Shown piece by piece: positions 35,401-50,400 of a DNA stretch of 64,000 bases. The notes below the pieces were generated by a model. The model saw only the letters and a program-made list of their open reading frames with translations. It did not search any database and had not been told where the DNA came from. The DNA is taken from positions 2,870,554-2,934,553 of the forward strand of contig NW_008707425.1 of NCBI RefSeq assembly GCF_000327385.1, given 5' to 3'. Numbering within the stretch: position 1 is the stretch's first letter; each line of letters opens with the position of its first letter. The translations under genes were made by a program, and so were the position numbers. The DNA is from Lottia gigantea. Taxonomy: Eukaryota; Mollusca; Gastropoda; Lottiidae.

Positions 35401-38400
35401 AAGTTTGCTATCATACTATGTTCAGTCGATCACTTTATCAATTGAAGTAAATAATGCCATGTGAATGACAATATTACAAATATCTGCATGTCAGGTGAAT
35501 ATATTCAAGTATGTTCTGTATAATATATATAAAATTATATAGTTAATAACTGAATAACACATTGATTTATTTGCATAGCAGTCGAAATTAAATTCTTCAA
35601 CTAGTTACAAAAGTCAGTTACAATCTACTGACTTCGGGGTCTATTGTAATGCGCTTAAGTAACAAGAAGCAGACAAGATACTTGGCTGACTGATTGAGTG
35701 TGAACTTCAATTGGTATTAGGCTACTGCCATGTTAACATGATCATCTTATTCATCTTTATATTTATTTGTAATGTTGTAAGAGGTTGTTATGTATTGTCC
35801 GGTTTATCATCTACATCAATAAATAATCATCATCATCATCAACTATGGTTTTCGCTCAAGACTGTTTGGCCTGTATGTTTCAGATACAATATTATCAAGT
35901 TTATTTTAAAATTGACAGGTAAATATATATTACTTACCCCCTTTTTGTTAGGATGGGAATTTATTTTCATAAGAGCACATTTATTCAGTGTGTTAAGTCT
36001 CCTGGAAATAAACAAAGAAGACATCAATCATTTACTTTCATTTACTTTCAAAGTGTACCCATACTGAAATATAGCACTTTATGGAAACTATGCTATATTG
36101 GACAATTTTATACCTTAGCAATAACTTTTTTCAAAAACTGTGGGATCAATTACTCCAATGTTCTGATTCAACACAAATATCCAAAATAAGAGCACTTTGT
36201 TACATAGCACAACCAATTATAACCATTTATAAATGTGCTTTTAAATCATTTTAGTTCCTACACTGAAATACCAAATTATAAAACAACAATATTTCTTGTC
36301 TAAATCATAAACAATACAATCAATGGTCAAGCTATTGTCCAGTATATTCATTGGTGTCTTAACAATAGTGGCAATTGTTGTCAGACAAGAAGTCTCTTCT
36401 ATTATCATAAATGGAAAAGACCAGGAGGTCTAATTAAGTACACCAATATTAGAAGATAATAGTATGACAATCTAGACAAGGATAAGTCATTAATCAGATT
36501 CATTAAATAAACTTGAGGCTGATTACAGTGATTAATTTTTTCATATAAAATTGGTCGTATCCCTTAGCTTAATAAAAATATCCACATTGTCATTGTTGTT
36601 AAAGGTTAAATAAGGTTGTGGACTTCACTATAGTGCTTACCTAAAGAGTGAGTGAATCGAGTCCTTGTCCAAAAAGTCATGGTCTTTTTCTACTACAGAC
36701 ACATCAATTGGAAACTGCCCATCTACAAAACAAAAAAAGTTAATCAAATACACACTCAGGCATATCAAATCAAAAGAAACCCATAAAATTTACAGTTTCA
36801 TAAAAAAGATAGCTTGCCAGGCAAGGTAATGTATGCCCACTGGCAGCTTTGATTCTTTATAAAAATATTTAGCAGTACAGTAAAAATTACCAGTATGAAA
36901 TATTCAACCTTCAGTCATACACTTCTTTCGAACTCTTTGAGGCAATACTGAATAATATTGAGTATAAGTTATTGCCCATTTTGTAGAAAATGTGTTTAAT
37001 TTTTAGCTCGTGAAAACTCTAGAAGGCAAATATTCAATCTTAAGCATTGTACTGAATAATAAAACCAAGTTTTGTCAAAATCCAGTAAGAATCATGCCTT
37101 TTAGTGTTTAAGAGCTAAAATTTGAAAGCGTTTTCAAGAACGAGGTCAATAATTCCTATGAAATCTCATCGATTTACAGGATAGTTACAATAATAAGTAT
37201 GAAATATTCAACCTTTAGTCATACACTTCTTTGAAACCTATGGTTTTCATAGGCTCATTAATAAACTTTTGAATATTGCCCCTTTAAGTGATAATTAATA
37301 ATTTCATTGAAATCTGTCAAAAATTTGGCTTCTTAAGTGTTTACAAGGGAAAATTCAAACACTTTTCAAAAACTAAAATCAATAATTTATCAAATATTTC
37401 TATTAGATATTTCTTATTTTTGAAAGAATTCCTTCTTGATTCATTATGATAATTTTATCAAGTTTCATTTAAATCTGTCAAGAAGTGTGCCATATAGAGA
37501 ATAGAGTGAAATATTGAAAACAAGGTCAATAATATATTTTCTGATTTTCAATAAAGTTCAGACTTGGACTTGGGTGATAATAAATAATTTAATTTTTTTT
37601 TTTTTTTCAAATTTGTCAAGAAATGTGCCTTCTAGAGTGTTTACATACCAAAATTTGAATGTGTTTTCAAGAATTAGGACAATAACTGTGATAAATAATA
37701 AAGAATTGTAGTTACTAGAGTGTTTGTGAACTGATGAGTTCAGTAGAAATATAATATACGACCACGGCCACTGGCAGCTTTGATTTTAAACAACAAGTGG
37801 TTGCCTAGCAAGATATGCCCACTTGCCTGATACATTTTCAGTATATCAAGGGCGGTCGCCAATCTTTGTCAAATCATACCAACAATCTAATTTGTACAAG
37901 ATATTGTTGATTTAATCAAACACACAAAATTTTGTAAAATTTGGACATAAACTGCCAACAAATTTCTATACAGTTTACTAAGTCAAGGGCAATAACTCAA
38001 ATTCCATTCATGGAAAAATCATCAAATTCCATCATGACCAAGATCTCATTCTATTAGATGATCACAGCAGATTTATAGTGTTCACAAACAAATTTTGATG
38101 TGTTTTACTAAGTCAAGGGCAAAAACTCGAAAACCATTCATCAAAAAAAATTGTAAAATTCGAACTTGACCAAGATCTATCAATATAATGATCACACCAA
38201 ATTTCATTAAAATCAGTTGAAAACTGAAGTCTCTATTGTGTTCACAAACATATTTTGACGCGTTTTTCCTAAGTCAAGGGCAATAACTCAAAAACCATTT
38301 ATCGAAAAATCATAAGATTCGAACATAAATTTCATTTAAATCGATGAAAACTGTAGCCTCAATTGTGTTTCACGGAAAGGGGCAACGACAATATACGACC

Positions 38401-41400
38401 ACATTATAATGTGTAATATTACCAAGTTTCGTCAAAATCTGTCAAGAATAGGCTTCCTAGAGTGTTTAGAGATTAAAAATAGAACACGTTTTTAAGTACA
38501 AAGGCAATAACTAAAATTAAATATCGTTCAATTCTTCTAATATTCAATAGGATTCATCCTTGGTTGATAACAAACACTTACACCAAGTTTTATCAAATTC
38601 TATCAAGAATTGTGCCTTCTAGAGTTTTTATGGTCTAAAGATGACTTATTAAAAAAAAAGAATTATTTTTCGATTTTTCTGATTTTCAATAGGCTTCATC
38701 CTTGGATGATAAGAAAAATTTACAGTAAGTTTCATCATCTAATTCCGTAAATAATTGAACATTCAAGACAGTTTACAAACTAAAATTGAACGCGTTTTCA
38801 AGAACAAGGGCAATAACTCATACTAATTATTTTTCGATTATTTTTTTCAATAGTTTTCATCCTTGGGTGATAGCAAACACTCACACCAAGTTTCATCAAA
38901 ATAAGTCAAGAGTGTTTACGAGCATTTCAAGAACAAGGGCAATAACTCATACTAAATATTTTTTGATTTTTTTAATTTTCAATATTATCATCCTTGGGTG
39001 ATTAGCAACAATCATACTAAAAATTTGTCAAAAGCAGTCGAGAATTGTGCCTTCTAGAGTGTTTACGAGCAATTGTGGACGAACGTAGAGATGTGGGCAC
39101 AAAAAAAATTTGAGACTAGCATGTCAAAATTATACATAAAGGGCATAAAAATACTATTTGCTTACTTTCATAAAGTTGTGCATACTGTGGGAATCCGGTA
39201 GCTCTTAACCATTTACAGGCATCTACTGCTTCAATTTCTATATAAAAAAAATATAAATTGCATTAATTTGATTTCTACAACAATCAGATATTTTTAAATT
39301 CTTGTAATAAACATAAACAATAAAAATAAAATTTTTGAAAATGTAGCATGTACCCACAGCAATAGTTTTAGATCACCATACAACAGCAAACATGCAATTA
39401 ATTCACATCTTTATCCTGAATTTTCTACAAGTGGACATCAGGTGCAAATTCATCCTTTTTTATTTACAATATTTACAACTAATAACATATCATTTCTACC
39501 AACATCTATCCTTTATAATAAAAATGTTCACTTTAAATTATCCAGATTTTTTACTTAATCAACCCTCAACATACCAGAAAACGATTATCAGTAAATGTTA
39601 ACATTTCCACAATATCAGTGTTTCCGCTCTAGATTAAATATGATAAAATCTTATCATATCCCATCCTGATTAAGAAAGATTGATGTTTTAAAAAATCAAA
39701 CAACCTGCCCTTGCCCTTATCTCTAATGTATAGAGGAGATTATTACATTTATAACTATATCATAAACACTAGTCTACAACCATCTGTAAGATAGCTTGCC
39801 AGGCAAGGTAATATACGCCCACTGGCACTTTGATTTTGAATATAAATATTTACCAGTATGAAATATTCTACCTTTAGTCATACATTTCTTTTGAACTCTT
39901 TAGGGCAATACTGAATAATATTGAATTTGAGTTATTGCCCTTGTTATTGAAAACGAGTTCAATTTTTAGCTCGTGAAAACTCTAGATGGCAAATATTCAA
40001 CCTGGTACTGAATCATAAAAACCAAGTTTTGTCAAAATCTGCCAAGAATCATGCCTTTTAATGTTTAAGAGCTAAAATTTTAAAGCATTTTCCAACTCTA
40101 TGAAACATTTTCATATTTTTTTTAATTTTCAATACGGTTCATCCTTGGGTGATAGAAACAGTTTCCCCAAGTTTCGTCAAAATCTGTCCAGAATTGTGCC
40201 TTCTAGAGCGTTTACAAGCTAAAAATTGAAGGCGCTTTCCAAGAACAAGGGCAATAACTAATACAAAATTTTTTTCGATTCTTCTGATATTTAATAGGGT
40301 TTATCCTTGGGTGATAACATACACTCATGCCAAGTTTTGTCAAAATCCGTCCAGAATTGTGCCTTCGAGAGTGTTTACGAGCTAAAAATTGGACACATTT
40401 TGAAGAACAAGGACAATAACTCATACTTAATATTTTTCAATAGGGTTCATCCTTGGGTGATTTCGAACAAGTTTTGTCAAAATCTGTCAAAAATTGTGTC
40501 TTATAACAAGCAATTGTGGATGGATGGTCATGTGGGCGTATAAAAATCATACTGAACATACAGTGAACTCTGTGTAATACAACATACATTGAAAATAGTG
40601 TAGGAGTACTCAAATTCTGGATTTTTAACTTATGTTACTATTCATAGTTCAGTTACCCAAAATATAGATATTATTATATAAAGAAGACAATTCACTTGAT
40701 AATTCTTTTGATTTGGTTGATTGATCAACGTGGGAACTCTTGATTTTAAATATTCTCTACTTGAATTAATATTGTCTACAAACATTAGTTTAAATTTGTT
40801 TTAGCATTATAAAATACTTCTAATTATTGTTCAACATAAACCAAATTTCGCAGGTCCAGCTAAATCTTTCCCCCACTTTTCATAATGATGAATGGCAATA
40901 TTTTTCGGTTTTAAAGTCAGGGATATTGATATGCTTAACAGGTCGCTCACAATATTTGCTTGATCTTGAAAGAAGGTCATTGGCAGAATTGATATCTTTG
41001 TTTGTTTTTTGTGTCTTTTGTGATTTTATTCAGATTACGAATGCCACCTAACATCAGAAATTCTGATTACTAATATCATTTTTGCCAATTTGTCAGAATT
41101 AAAACTATATATGTCCCTAATACACATACATAGATACAAAAACATTGGAATAATTTCTAATAATCCACACAATCAAACTAATTTCATGTCAAAATCTCAA
41201 TCAACACACAGAATAGAAATTCGTTAATAACATTTATTTAAGATAGCTTGCCAGGCAAGGTAACATACACCCACTACCAGCTGTCAGAAATGATAACAAA
41301 GTTTGTAGTGGTTTAATATGTGAAACCAATCATCCGATTTTTAATAATTTCAAGCTTTACTGAGATCTCATACCAAGTTTCATCAAGATCGTATAAAAAA

Positions 41401-44400
41401 TGTAGTCTCTATCAGGCCTACAAGCCAAATTAGATGCATTGAATTAATTCAAGGGCAATAACTCTAAAACCTTTCACCCGATTGTTACCAATTTCAACTT
41501 GACTGAGATCTTGTCCATATATACATGCATACCAAGTTTCATTGAGATCAGATAAAAACTGCACCCTGTTCCATGACTACAAGTCAAATTTGTAGGGTTC
41601 TTACTAAATCAAGGGCAATAACCCTGAAATCGTTCATCCAATTATTACTAACTTCAAACATCTATGCTAAGTTTCATGAAGATGGGATCAAAATTGTAGC
41701 CTTAATCTTGCATACAAGCAAAATTTAACGGGTTTTAAATAAGTCAAGGGCAATAACTCTGAAACCGTTTATCCGATTATTACCAATTTCAAACTTGACC
41801 TAGATCTCATCAATATATACATGCATACTAAGTTTCATCAAGATCAGATAACAATTGCAGCCTTTATTGTGCATACAAGCCAAATTTAACACGTTTTTAC
41901 TATGTCAAGGCCAATAACTCTGAAACCGTTCATCCGATTATTACCAATTTCAAACTTGACCGAGATCTCATCAATATCTACATGCATACTAAGTTTCATC
42001 AAGATCAGAAAACAATTGCAGCCTTTATTGTGCATACAAGCCAAATTTAACACGTTTTTACTAAGTCAAGGCCAATAACTCTGAAACCGTTCATCCAATT
42101 ATTACCAATTTCAAACTTGACTGAGATCTCATCAATATATACATGCATACTTCGTTTCACCAAGATTGGATAAAAATTGCAGCCTTTATCGTGCATACAA
42201 GCCAAATGTAAGTTAAGTCAAGGGCAATAACTCTGAAACCGTTCATCCGATTATTACCAATTCCGAATTTGACTGAGATCTCATCAATATATACATGCAT
42301 ACCAAGTTTCATCATGATCAGATAAAAACTGTAGCCTCTATCGTGCATACAACAAATGTGGATGGACGGACGGACCGATCCATGTGGGCATATAAAAATT
42401 CAAATAAGGCCATATGTCAAAAATTTCAAATACAAAAGATTATCCAATTGGTGATAAAGATGACTAGATGTCGGATACAGATTGTTCTGGTGTCAGGAAC
42501 ACTGATTAGTTTCATAATTCATAATACACAGAATGTCTGAGTATTCAAAGTGTTTTAAACTAACTGAAAATCAATCCAGACTAGAATAAGATGTTGGATT
42601 GGGCAGAATGTCTACTGCAGATTCACAAAATACAAATACCAACATTTTAAACATTGTATAATTTAAAAAAAACAGTTGAGCATATGAAATGTTTTGTTAT
42701 TTAAGTCTCAGAAAGCAGAAAATAGTGCAGAATATATTTGATATGAAATTCTGCTTCTATTCACTGACTAGGCTTGCTTCCATATTTCATCTGTATTTGA
42801 AAAATTGTAACAACTAACTGTCCAGTTGCCTTAATAATTACCTAAAATTCAAATATGTTGAGGGCAGTGATGTCAGTCATTTTGATCCATTTTTGACAAT
42901 GCTCAAAAACCTTGATATCTGTAAACTTTTAACAGAGAAAGAAATATTTATTATGTAAAATAATCTGTTAATGCAGTTTTGCATGGCTATTTTTGGCAAC
43001 CAATTATACAAATTGCATAGTAATAATTGTGTCACTGTGAGTGAAGCTGCAGTAAGAAATAGGAAATTTCCCAGAAGGAAATAATATTGAAAAATACTAA
43101 AATCATGTTGGAAGTGGTATTTTCCAGTGGGAAACTAAGGTATATCTAGAGCCATCAAGTTTTTGAGTTGTGATGTAAGAATGTTTGCCAGTCAATCTGA
43201 ATCATATAATAGGCACGTGTGATATAATATTAGTACAGAAATAAAGTATATTTATCTCCAAAGAACATGTGTCTTATAAAAAAAACAATAGGCATTATAC
43301 ATAAGCAAAGTATATACATGATTATCATACCTGACCAATGGTAAGAGATGTAATTCTAGATATGCCTGATACACTGTGTTTAAAACAAATAATTGTGTCA
43401 ATTCGACAAATTTAAGTTGGTTACATGACATTGGCAGTTTGCTCTATAAGCAGACGGTCCAAGGTTCAATCACGGCATAGGTCGAAATAATACCTTTGGA
43501 TTTTTCAACTCGGTTTTTCCCCCCTGTCAGTGATGCAGAAAATAGGGGCTGACATGGAAAAAGCAACTAGTCGTTTGAATGGAACCGAGGCCCTGTGTGC
43601 TACATACTGTGCACGACATTTGGAAATCGAAAAAGAGCAGGCCAAATTTCCCGCATTGCACCCTGCATGGTGTTGCCTGTCTTTATTAGCGCACATGGTG
43701 CAGAAAAGTAAGACGTAAAACTCATGTATTTCATTTTCATTTAAAAGTAAAATCAACAGAGACCATCCAATTTTCACTTCTACTAGAACAGTATTGATTA
43801 TTATATGTAATGGTTTGAAAGTTTCTATAATATATTTGTTACAAGTCTGTATAATGTGACAGAAAATCAATGTATTATATCAAGTCTGATTCTAACTTAA
43901 TGTTTCTACGGTAACAGCTGGTAATAAAAGGAAATTATTCATTATTAGAATATTTTAATATATGTGACTCTAATGCTAAAAGAAAGATTGCCATTCAAAC
44001 AAACAAACAACCACTGGAAACTATATTTGAATAAAAATAATTGGCAGTATTGCAACCACCACAACCATGAAATATTCAACTTTGTCAATTTTTTTGTTTT
44101 TAGTTTTGATTGGTGTATCAATTTATCAAAGAACAAGGACAATAACTTATTATTGATTGGTTATGGACAGTTGAACCAATGGACATGGGTCATTACAATC
44201 AATTTCAGGTGTCATTTGAAATGGGAATTTGTACCAATGTCCTCTTTTAAATTTAGTAAATCAAATATTTAGTAAAAAAAAAAGAATATACTACCGTACT
44301 AATTTGAACAGTGAAAAATTTCTTGCTGTTTTTCTATTTCTTATCTCAAATATTTATTATTCACTATATATTAATCTATCACTTTTTTGCATTCTGATTA

Positions 44401-47400
44401 TCAATCACTTTCAATCACTTTTTTGCATTCAGATTATCAATCACTTTTTTTTGCATTCAGATTATCAATCCTTGTTAAAATACATGAAAATAAATGTGAC
44501 ACAAGGTTTTAGCACCACCCTTATTAGAAAGACAGGTTCCATTTGACCAAAACTTTATTCTCAGAAACGGGAATTATTTATCCAAACTAATCTGTAATAG
44601 TGTTCACAGCTGATCAAATCCATGTATGTTCAGAATTATCCCTGTTTGAAAGTTAAAAAGACAAGTCGTTTTTTCTAGAAATAGAGAGTGGAATACATAG
44701 TTTGAGGTATTTTTGAAGGTATTATGAGATTTTCATACATTTCTAATACTCATTAGTAGAAACTGATGACATATATTCAAGACCCAATGTTGTTGTGTCA
44801 AGGTCATAATTGTATGACATGTAAAACATGAAACACGTTTTGTGAACTAACACAAATAAGTACAAAAGGACTATGAAAAGAATTCAACAGAGTTTATCTT
44901 TTTCTTGGTGTTGATTATAACAAAAATCACAGAACTGTCAGTTTTGATGTCAGAGTAAGAGGTGTGCCTGAAAAAATCGTGGTATAGCGTGGCCCAGCAT
45001 TAAGCACCTTTGACTGCTTGCTTAATACATCTTTAAATGCAATGTTGTGCATACAATGTTGCATAAAAACGTTTGTTACTTGCACAAATTGATTTGGACA
45101 CGTTGCATCAATATGGCCATGATAGAATGGACCCACAAACTTCATTCATTGCATTTCACAATCAGGTATAAATTTATACTACATACTTTAATTAGTGTAT
45201 CCAATTAAATCCATTTATAATTCAGTGAATGAAAAAATCTAACTTAATCCAATGTCATGAAAAATGGTGGTATTATACACAAATGATAATGTTTGTCATC
45301 TGCCTTGGGTGAATAATTTTCCTATGGTTTTTATCTGTGATATTGATTAAAACTATTGTACAAGAATCAATAATAAAGTCGTTAAAGTCTTGCTGATTCA
45401 TTCTAGGCCAAGTGGGTGGAGCTGTAAAAATATACTGTAGTTGATCAATAATTCAACAACTTTCAAACAGGTGTGGGCTTGAATCTAGTTCAGATTCAGA
45501 ACACCAAATTATAATAAAACAATATTTAGTACATTTTACAAATCTCACTGTTTTTAAACACAAACAAGAAGTTTGGGTGTATTTACTGCTTTTACACATT
45601 ACACATCTTTCTTTCCTTCCTTTGTATTTTCCATTCATAAAGGCAAGAACAAGTTTACAACCAGGGACAAGTTTACAACCATGGACAAAGTTACAACCAG
45701 GGACAAAGTTACAATCAGAGATAAGATTACAACCAGGGACAAGATTAGAGACAAGATTACAACAAGGGACAAGATTACAACCAGCAGAGACAAGATTACA
45801 ACCAGAGACAAGATTAGAGACAAGTTTACAACCAGAGACAAGGTTACAACCAGAAACAAGATTACAACCAGAAACAAGATTACAACCAGAAACCCATTAT
45901 GAAGCTCTCCTTCCAACCTATTCAATGTCTGCATCATGCCTCTCGAATTTCTAAACAAAGACGTGGTCAAGCAATGTTTCCTAAATCATTGCTTTTTTAA
46001 GACTTTTTGAAAGTGGATAAAGTAATAAAGTAAATAATATTAGAAATAGTCAGAAGAAACTTGTTATACAAATAACAATTATTGAACTATTGATAAATAT
46101 AGTAAAGACAAGAGATTTTTGTAGAAATTTTTTTAGGGGGAATATATTGAGGTCATACCCAACTTTGTCTAAATACTCAATGAACAGATGTGTGTTACAT
46201 TTCCCATATAAGATAGCTTGCCAGGTAAGGTAATATACGCCCACTGGCAGCTTTGATTTTGAATAAAAATATTTAGCAATACAGTAACAATCACCAGTAT
46301 GAAATATTCAACCTTCAGACATACACTTCTTTTGAACTTTTTTAGGTGACACTGAATAATATTACCAAGCTTCATCAAAATGCGTCAAGAACTGTGCCTT
46401 CTGGAGTGTTTATGTGCTAAAAATTGTACGCGTTTTTAAGAACAAGGGCAATAACTCATACTAAATAGTTTTTGTTTGTTCTGATTTTCAATAGGGTTCA
46501 TCCTTGGGTGATTACGAACACTCATACCAAGTTTTTTTAAAATCCGTCTGTTTACGAGTGTTTACGAGCAATTGTGGACGGACGGACATGTGTGACGGCA
46601 ATATATGCCCCCAATTTCATGTCGGCGTAAAAAAAGAATTAAAAGCGTCAATGAAATTTAAAAGAACACTGTGAAAAATAGCCCTGTATACTAACAATTC
46701 TTGTGTTTAGACACAATTATGTTCCAATGGTGTCAAATACAATTGAAATAGGTTCAGCCAGAAAAATGTGAACTTAATGTTTGTTTCAATTTCCCACCCA
46801 TGTTTGCTCATTTAGACTCGTTTTGAAAAACATGAAACAAAGTCATCAAAACCTATTATGTCATTTTCACAGAAGGTGGGTGAGTACTTAATGTTAGGCA
46901 ACATTGAAATCATTTCAGCCCTTTCTGATAAAGAGTATGGAAAGTCTTAATATGGTCTACTTTTGTATTTGTTAAATAATTAATGATTGAATTGAATGCC
47001 ACTATCCTTTTCCGGAAAAAAAATTCGTGAGGGTGATAAAGTGATATTTTGATGGAAAATCAATGATCTGTACGGAAAACCACGAGCACGTTCCGGAATT
47101 ATCCGAATGTGCACTAATGTATGCGTGACGTAAATTATGGACTTGACGCGGTGGTTTCTGGGAACGCTACACTGACAGATAAACAATGTGGCGGGCGTTA
47201 TGCATTATAATGAAAACAATTCGTCAAGCACTCACAGTTCATCTCATTCTGAAGACGAAGAAAATGAATACGAAATGTTTGGGGGTGTGGTGGGCTACCA
47301 GTTCGAGTCAGTTAAGCGTCCTCGGGAAGGGGTGACTGACAGTAAAAGGCCAAACCAGGACGATGACACTGCCGAAATTCATGAAAATGGAGATCGATTG

Positions 47401-50400
47401 GGAAATAAATTTATAATGACTGGTTCGTAGCGTTCATTTTGTATTAAAAATCGCCCGCTTCAAAATATTCATATCTTCTCTCGATGAAAAACTTTACAGA
47501 ATTAAAATATCTTGATTAGTCTTTGAGATATTCCATGATGAATGGGGTAAATATTGGAGAAATATGGTTGTTATTTGTATGATTTCTTCACACTCATTTT
47601 ATAAGTGATATACGGAACAAGTCATTAGAAGATTAAAACTATTTTATAACACCATGTAACTTAATTACAATTTAATTTAAAGACAATAGGTAATTTTCAT
47701 AATATCATGAGTTCCTACATTCCCAAATCTGAATTGGTAAAACACACACATAGGATAGGCCTACCAAATAATGATAAAGTGAAAGTAGACCTTCTGATCA
47801 AATAATTTAAATAATATGAAATTATCTGCTCAAAATATACCAGTACTTAAAATTAAGAAATGATAGTTTTAAATCATTTATGAGTTTAGTGTTTCATATA
47901 AACTGAAATTTCATAAAATCAACTTCATTTTTCGCTTTTGTTACGCTTCAAAGGTGTTCCAAAATGGCCGCCATTACCACTGTTTTATGCTGGAAAATTG
48001 ATATTTCACCGTTTTGGCTAAGTTTTAATGCCGATTTTTTTAGTATTAATTAAAAATAGGAACCTATAATATATTTCTAATGGGGTCTCATATGTGAATC
48101 GGATTTTAAAACACTTTTCTGGCTATGTCAACTTTCCAATTTAGAATATTTTCTATAAAAATAAAGAGTTTTGAAGTGAAATAAATAATATAACGCCTTG
48201 AAGTCATCCCTTTTCAATTGTACGAATTTGACCCATACCAGCGTCTTTTGGAAAGCCGTGTTAACTGTTTTCTTTACAGGTATAGCTGCAAAATTGCGAG
48301 ACACAGCGCTTCGGCATTTTGATGTAAATATTGTAAACATTAACGTAGCCTATCAAGATTATGAGGTTAACGATGGTTCCAAATATGACGTCATGTGGTC
48401 ATGTGATCAATACGACGTAATGGCGGACTGTCTTTGTAAACAAACGGGAATTAAACACAAATCGTCTTTGTTTTACTTGTACATGTATCTTAATTATCGA
48501 TTATAAGATTGGAATTGGATACAATAGGATATATAAACATTCACGGTAGGTGTCAAGTGGCCCATAATTGACTTTCCATACCCCTGATCAAACTGAACAA
48601 ATCTCAACATAATTAATTCTTCAAACTTCTGTCTACCTTTCAAAATGTATAAAACAGAACTACTAGATTTAGTTGAAGATACACTTATTCACAGTAATCT
48701 TTTCACATAAAGATACATTAGAAATATAAAATCCATTAAAACTATTCACTTATCCAATATTTTTCTTATTTTTGATATTATCCAATCACAATAAAAGTAA
48801 TTCAAAAATGATATTTCACCTCAGCAACCATATGTTAAAGTATGTTTAAATTTTTGAACTTGTAAATTTCACAACATTAAAGAACTATTTAAAAGTACTA
48901 TAATCATAAATAAAATTTCTTCTAGATTCTTTTGGAGAGTCTGTGAATAATAGTTACCAACATACAGTCACACAGTAAAATAACCAATGACATTTAGTCA
49001 CCATTTTAAAAAACCTAATTTAGGTCACTAAGAGCAAGAAATAATGTTCCACCCTTCTCACTATGTCATGCTGATCTTTTCAATATGACAGTACAGTATA
49101 GTAATACTATTACAGCTGTCGCCTTTTACTTACACAAAATGCTCACCCTATGACATACATTCACTTAATGGATTAAAAATACCCAAGAAGAATACAGTTA
49201 TATTTGAATTCTGAATATTACAATAAAACTTAATAGTAACAAATTTCATCAGGACTTTTGTCTATAGAAATTCATGTTGGAAAGCAATTTGTCTTTTTTA
49301 TTTAACTCAATTGTTAAATTGCCACATGTAACTGCTGTTTCGTGAAACAATCATAAGCATTCTCAAACTACAATGTACAAAAAGCTTATTCATTTGGTCA
49401 GTATTCTTTGTCTGTATTAAATAAAGTTCTATTATAGAACAAGTTGTTCAAATCCTTAAGATTTCAATATGTTCATCGCTTTCAAAAAATATATGCAATA
49501 AAAAAACAATACTTTTGTTTCCAGTAGCAATTTTATTAAATAGAGGCAACATTGGCTGCTTCCAATGTTTCATCAAAATGTTGTTTTGGATTTCAGATTT
49601 TGTTTTGTGGTTCAATCCGTTAGTATTTGGTTTATTTATTTATGCATGTTCATTTAAATTGAAGGGGCATTGTGCAAAATTTTTATTATCAAAAATGTGG
49701 TAAATTATACCTGCAAATATTTCTAAAATATGCTATTTATATCTATATATCTACTTGATCAAAAGGAATTTGTTAATTAAGCAGTTTAACCCGCTTTGGA
49801 GTTTGGCTTTATATTAGCTCAATATCATTACTTAAAGCCTTTGAAATACGTAGAAGACATTTTTATCTATTTTTTATTTATTTTGCTTAAAAGCGTATAT
49901 TAGTTATGTTTGAACTTCCAAAAAAATATACCGAACTTTTGAAAAATTATATAGGTTTGATCTTAAACAGCTGGATTTTTTTCTTTCAGACACCTTATTA
50001 ATGGACACATTTCTCCAGATTGTGGGTGTATAGTTTTCATACAATTTCAATTTCAAGCAATTTGAGAATTTTTTAGCTACCTACTATAAAAAGGGAATGC
50101 CACTTTAAATAAGTTTTAATACACACTATTCTAAATGTAAAGCCAGGTAAATGCTCTTCATTTGAATAATGAATGCATGCATGACTGTGAGATATTTACC
50201 ATATCTATGACATAATCTTCATTACATTTTAAAACATGTTTTGACTTATTTGTCTTTTGCAATACTCATATACCAACGGCACAATAGTCCTTTGTAGATG
50301 ACAAAATAGCGATACTTCTCTTAATAAGAGAAGTAAGAGAATATATACACCCACAATAAAATAACAAGGTGAGAGAAGAGATATTTTGTGTGAGTGTATA

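Noticed and set aside
43505-43870. 121-residue minus-strand frame
   Set aside because: It runs antisense through the SINE copy at 43.4-43.7 kb.
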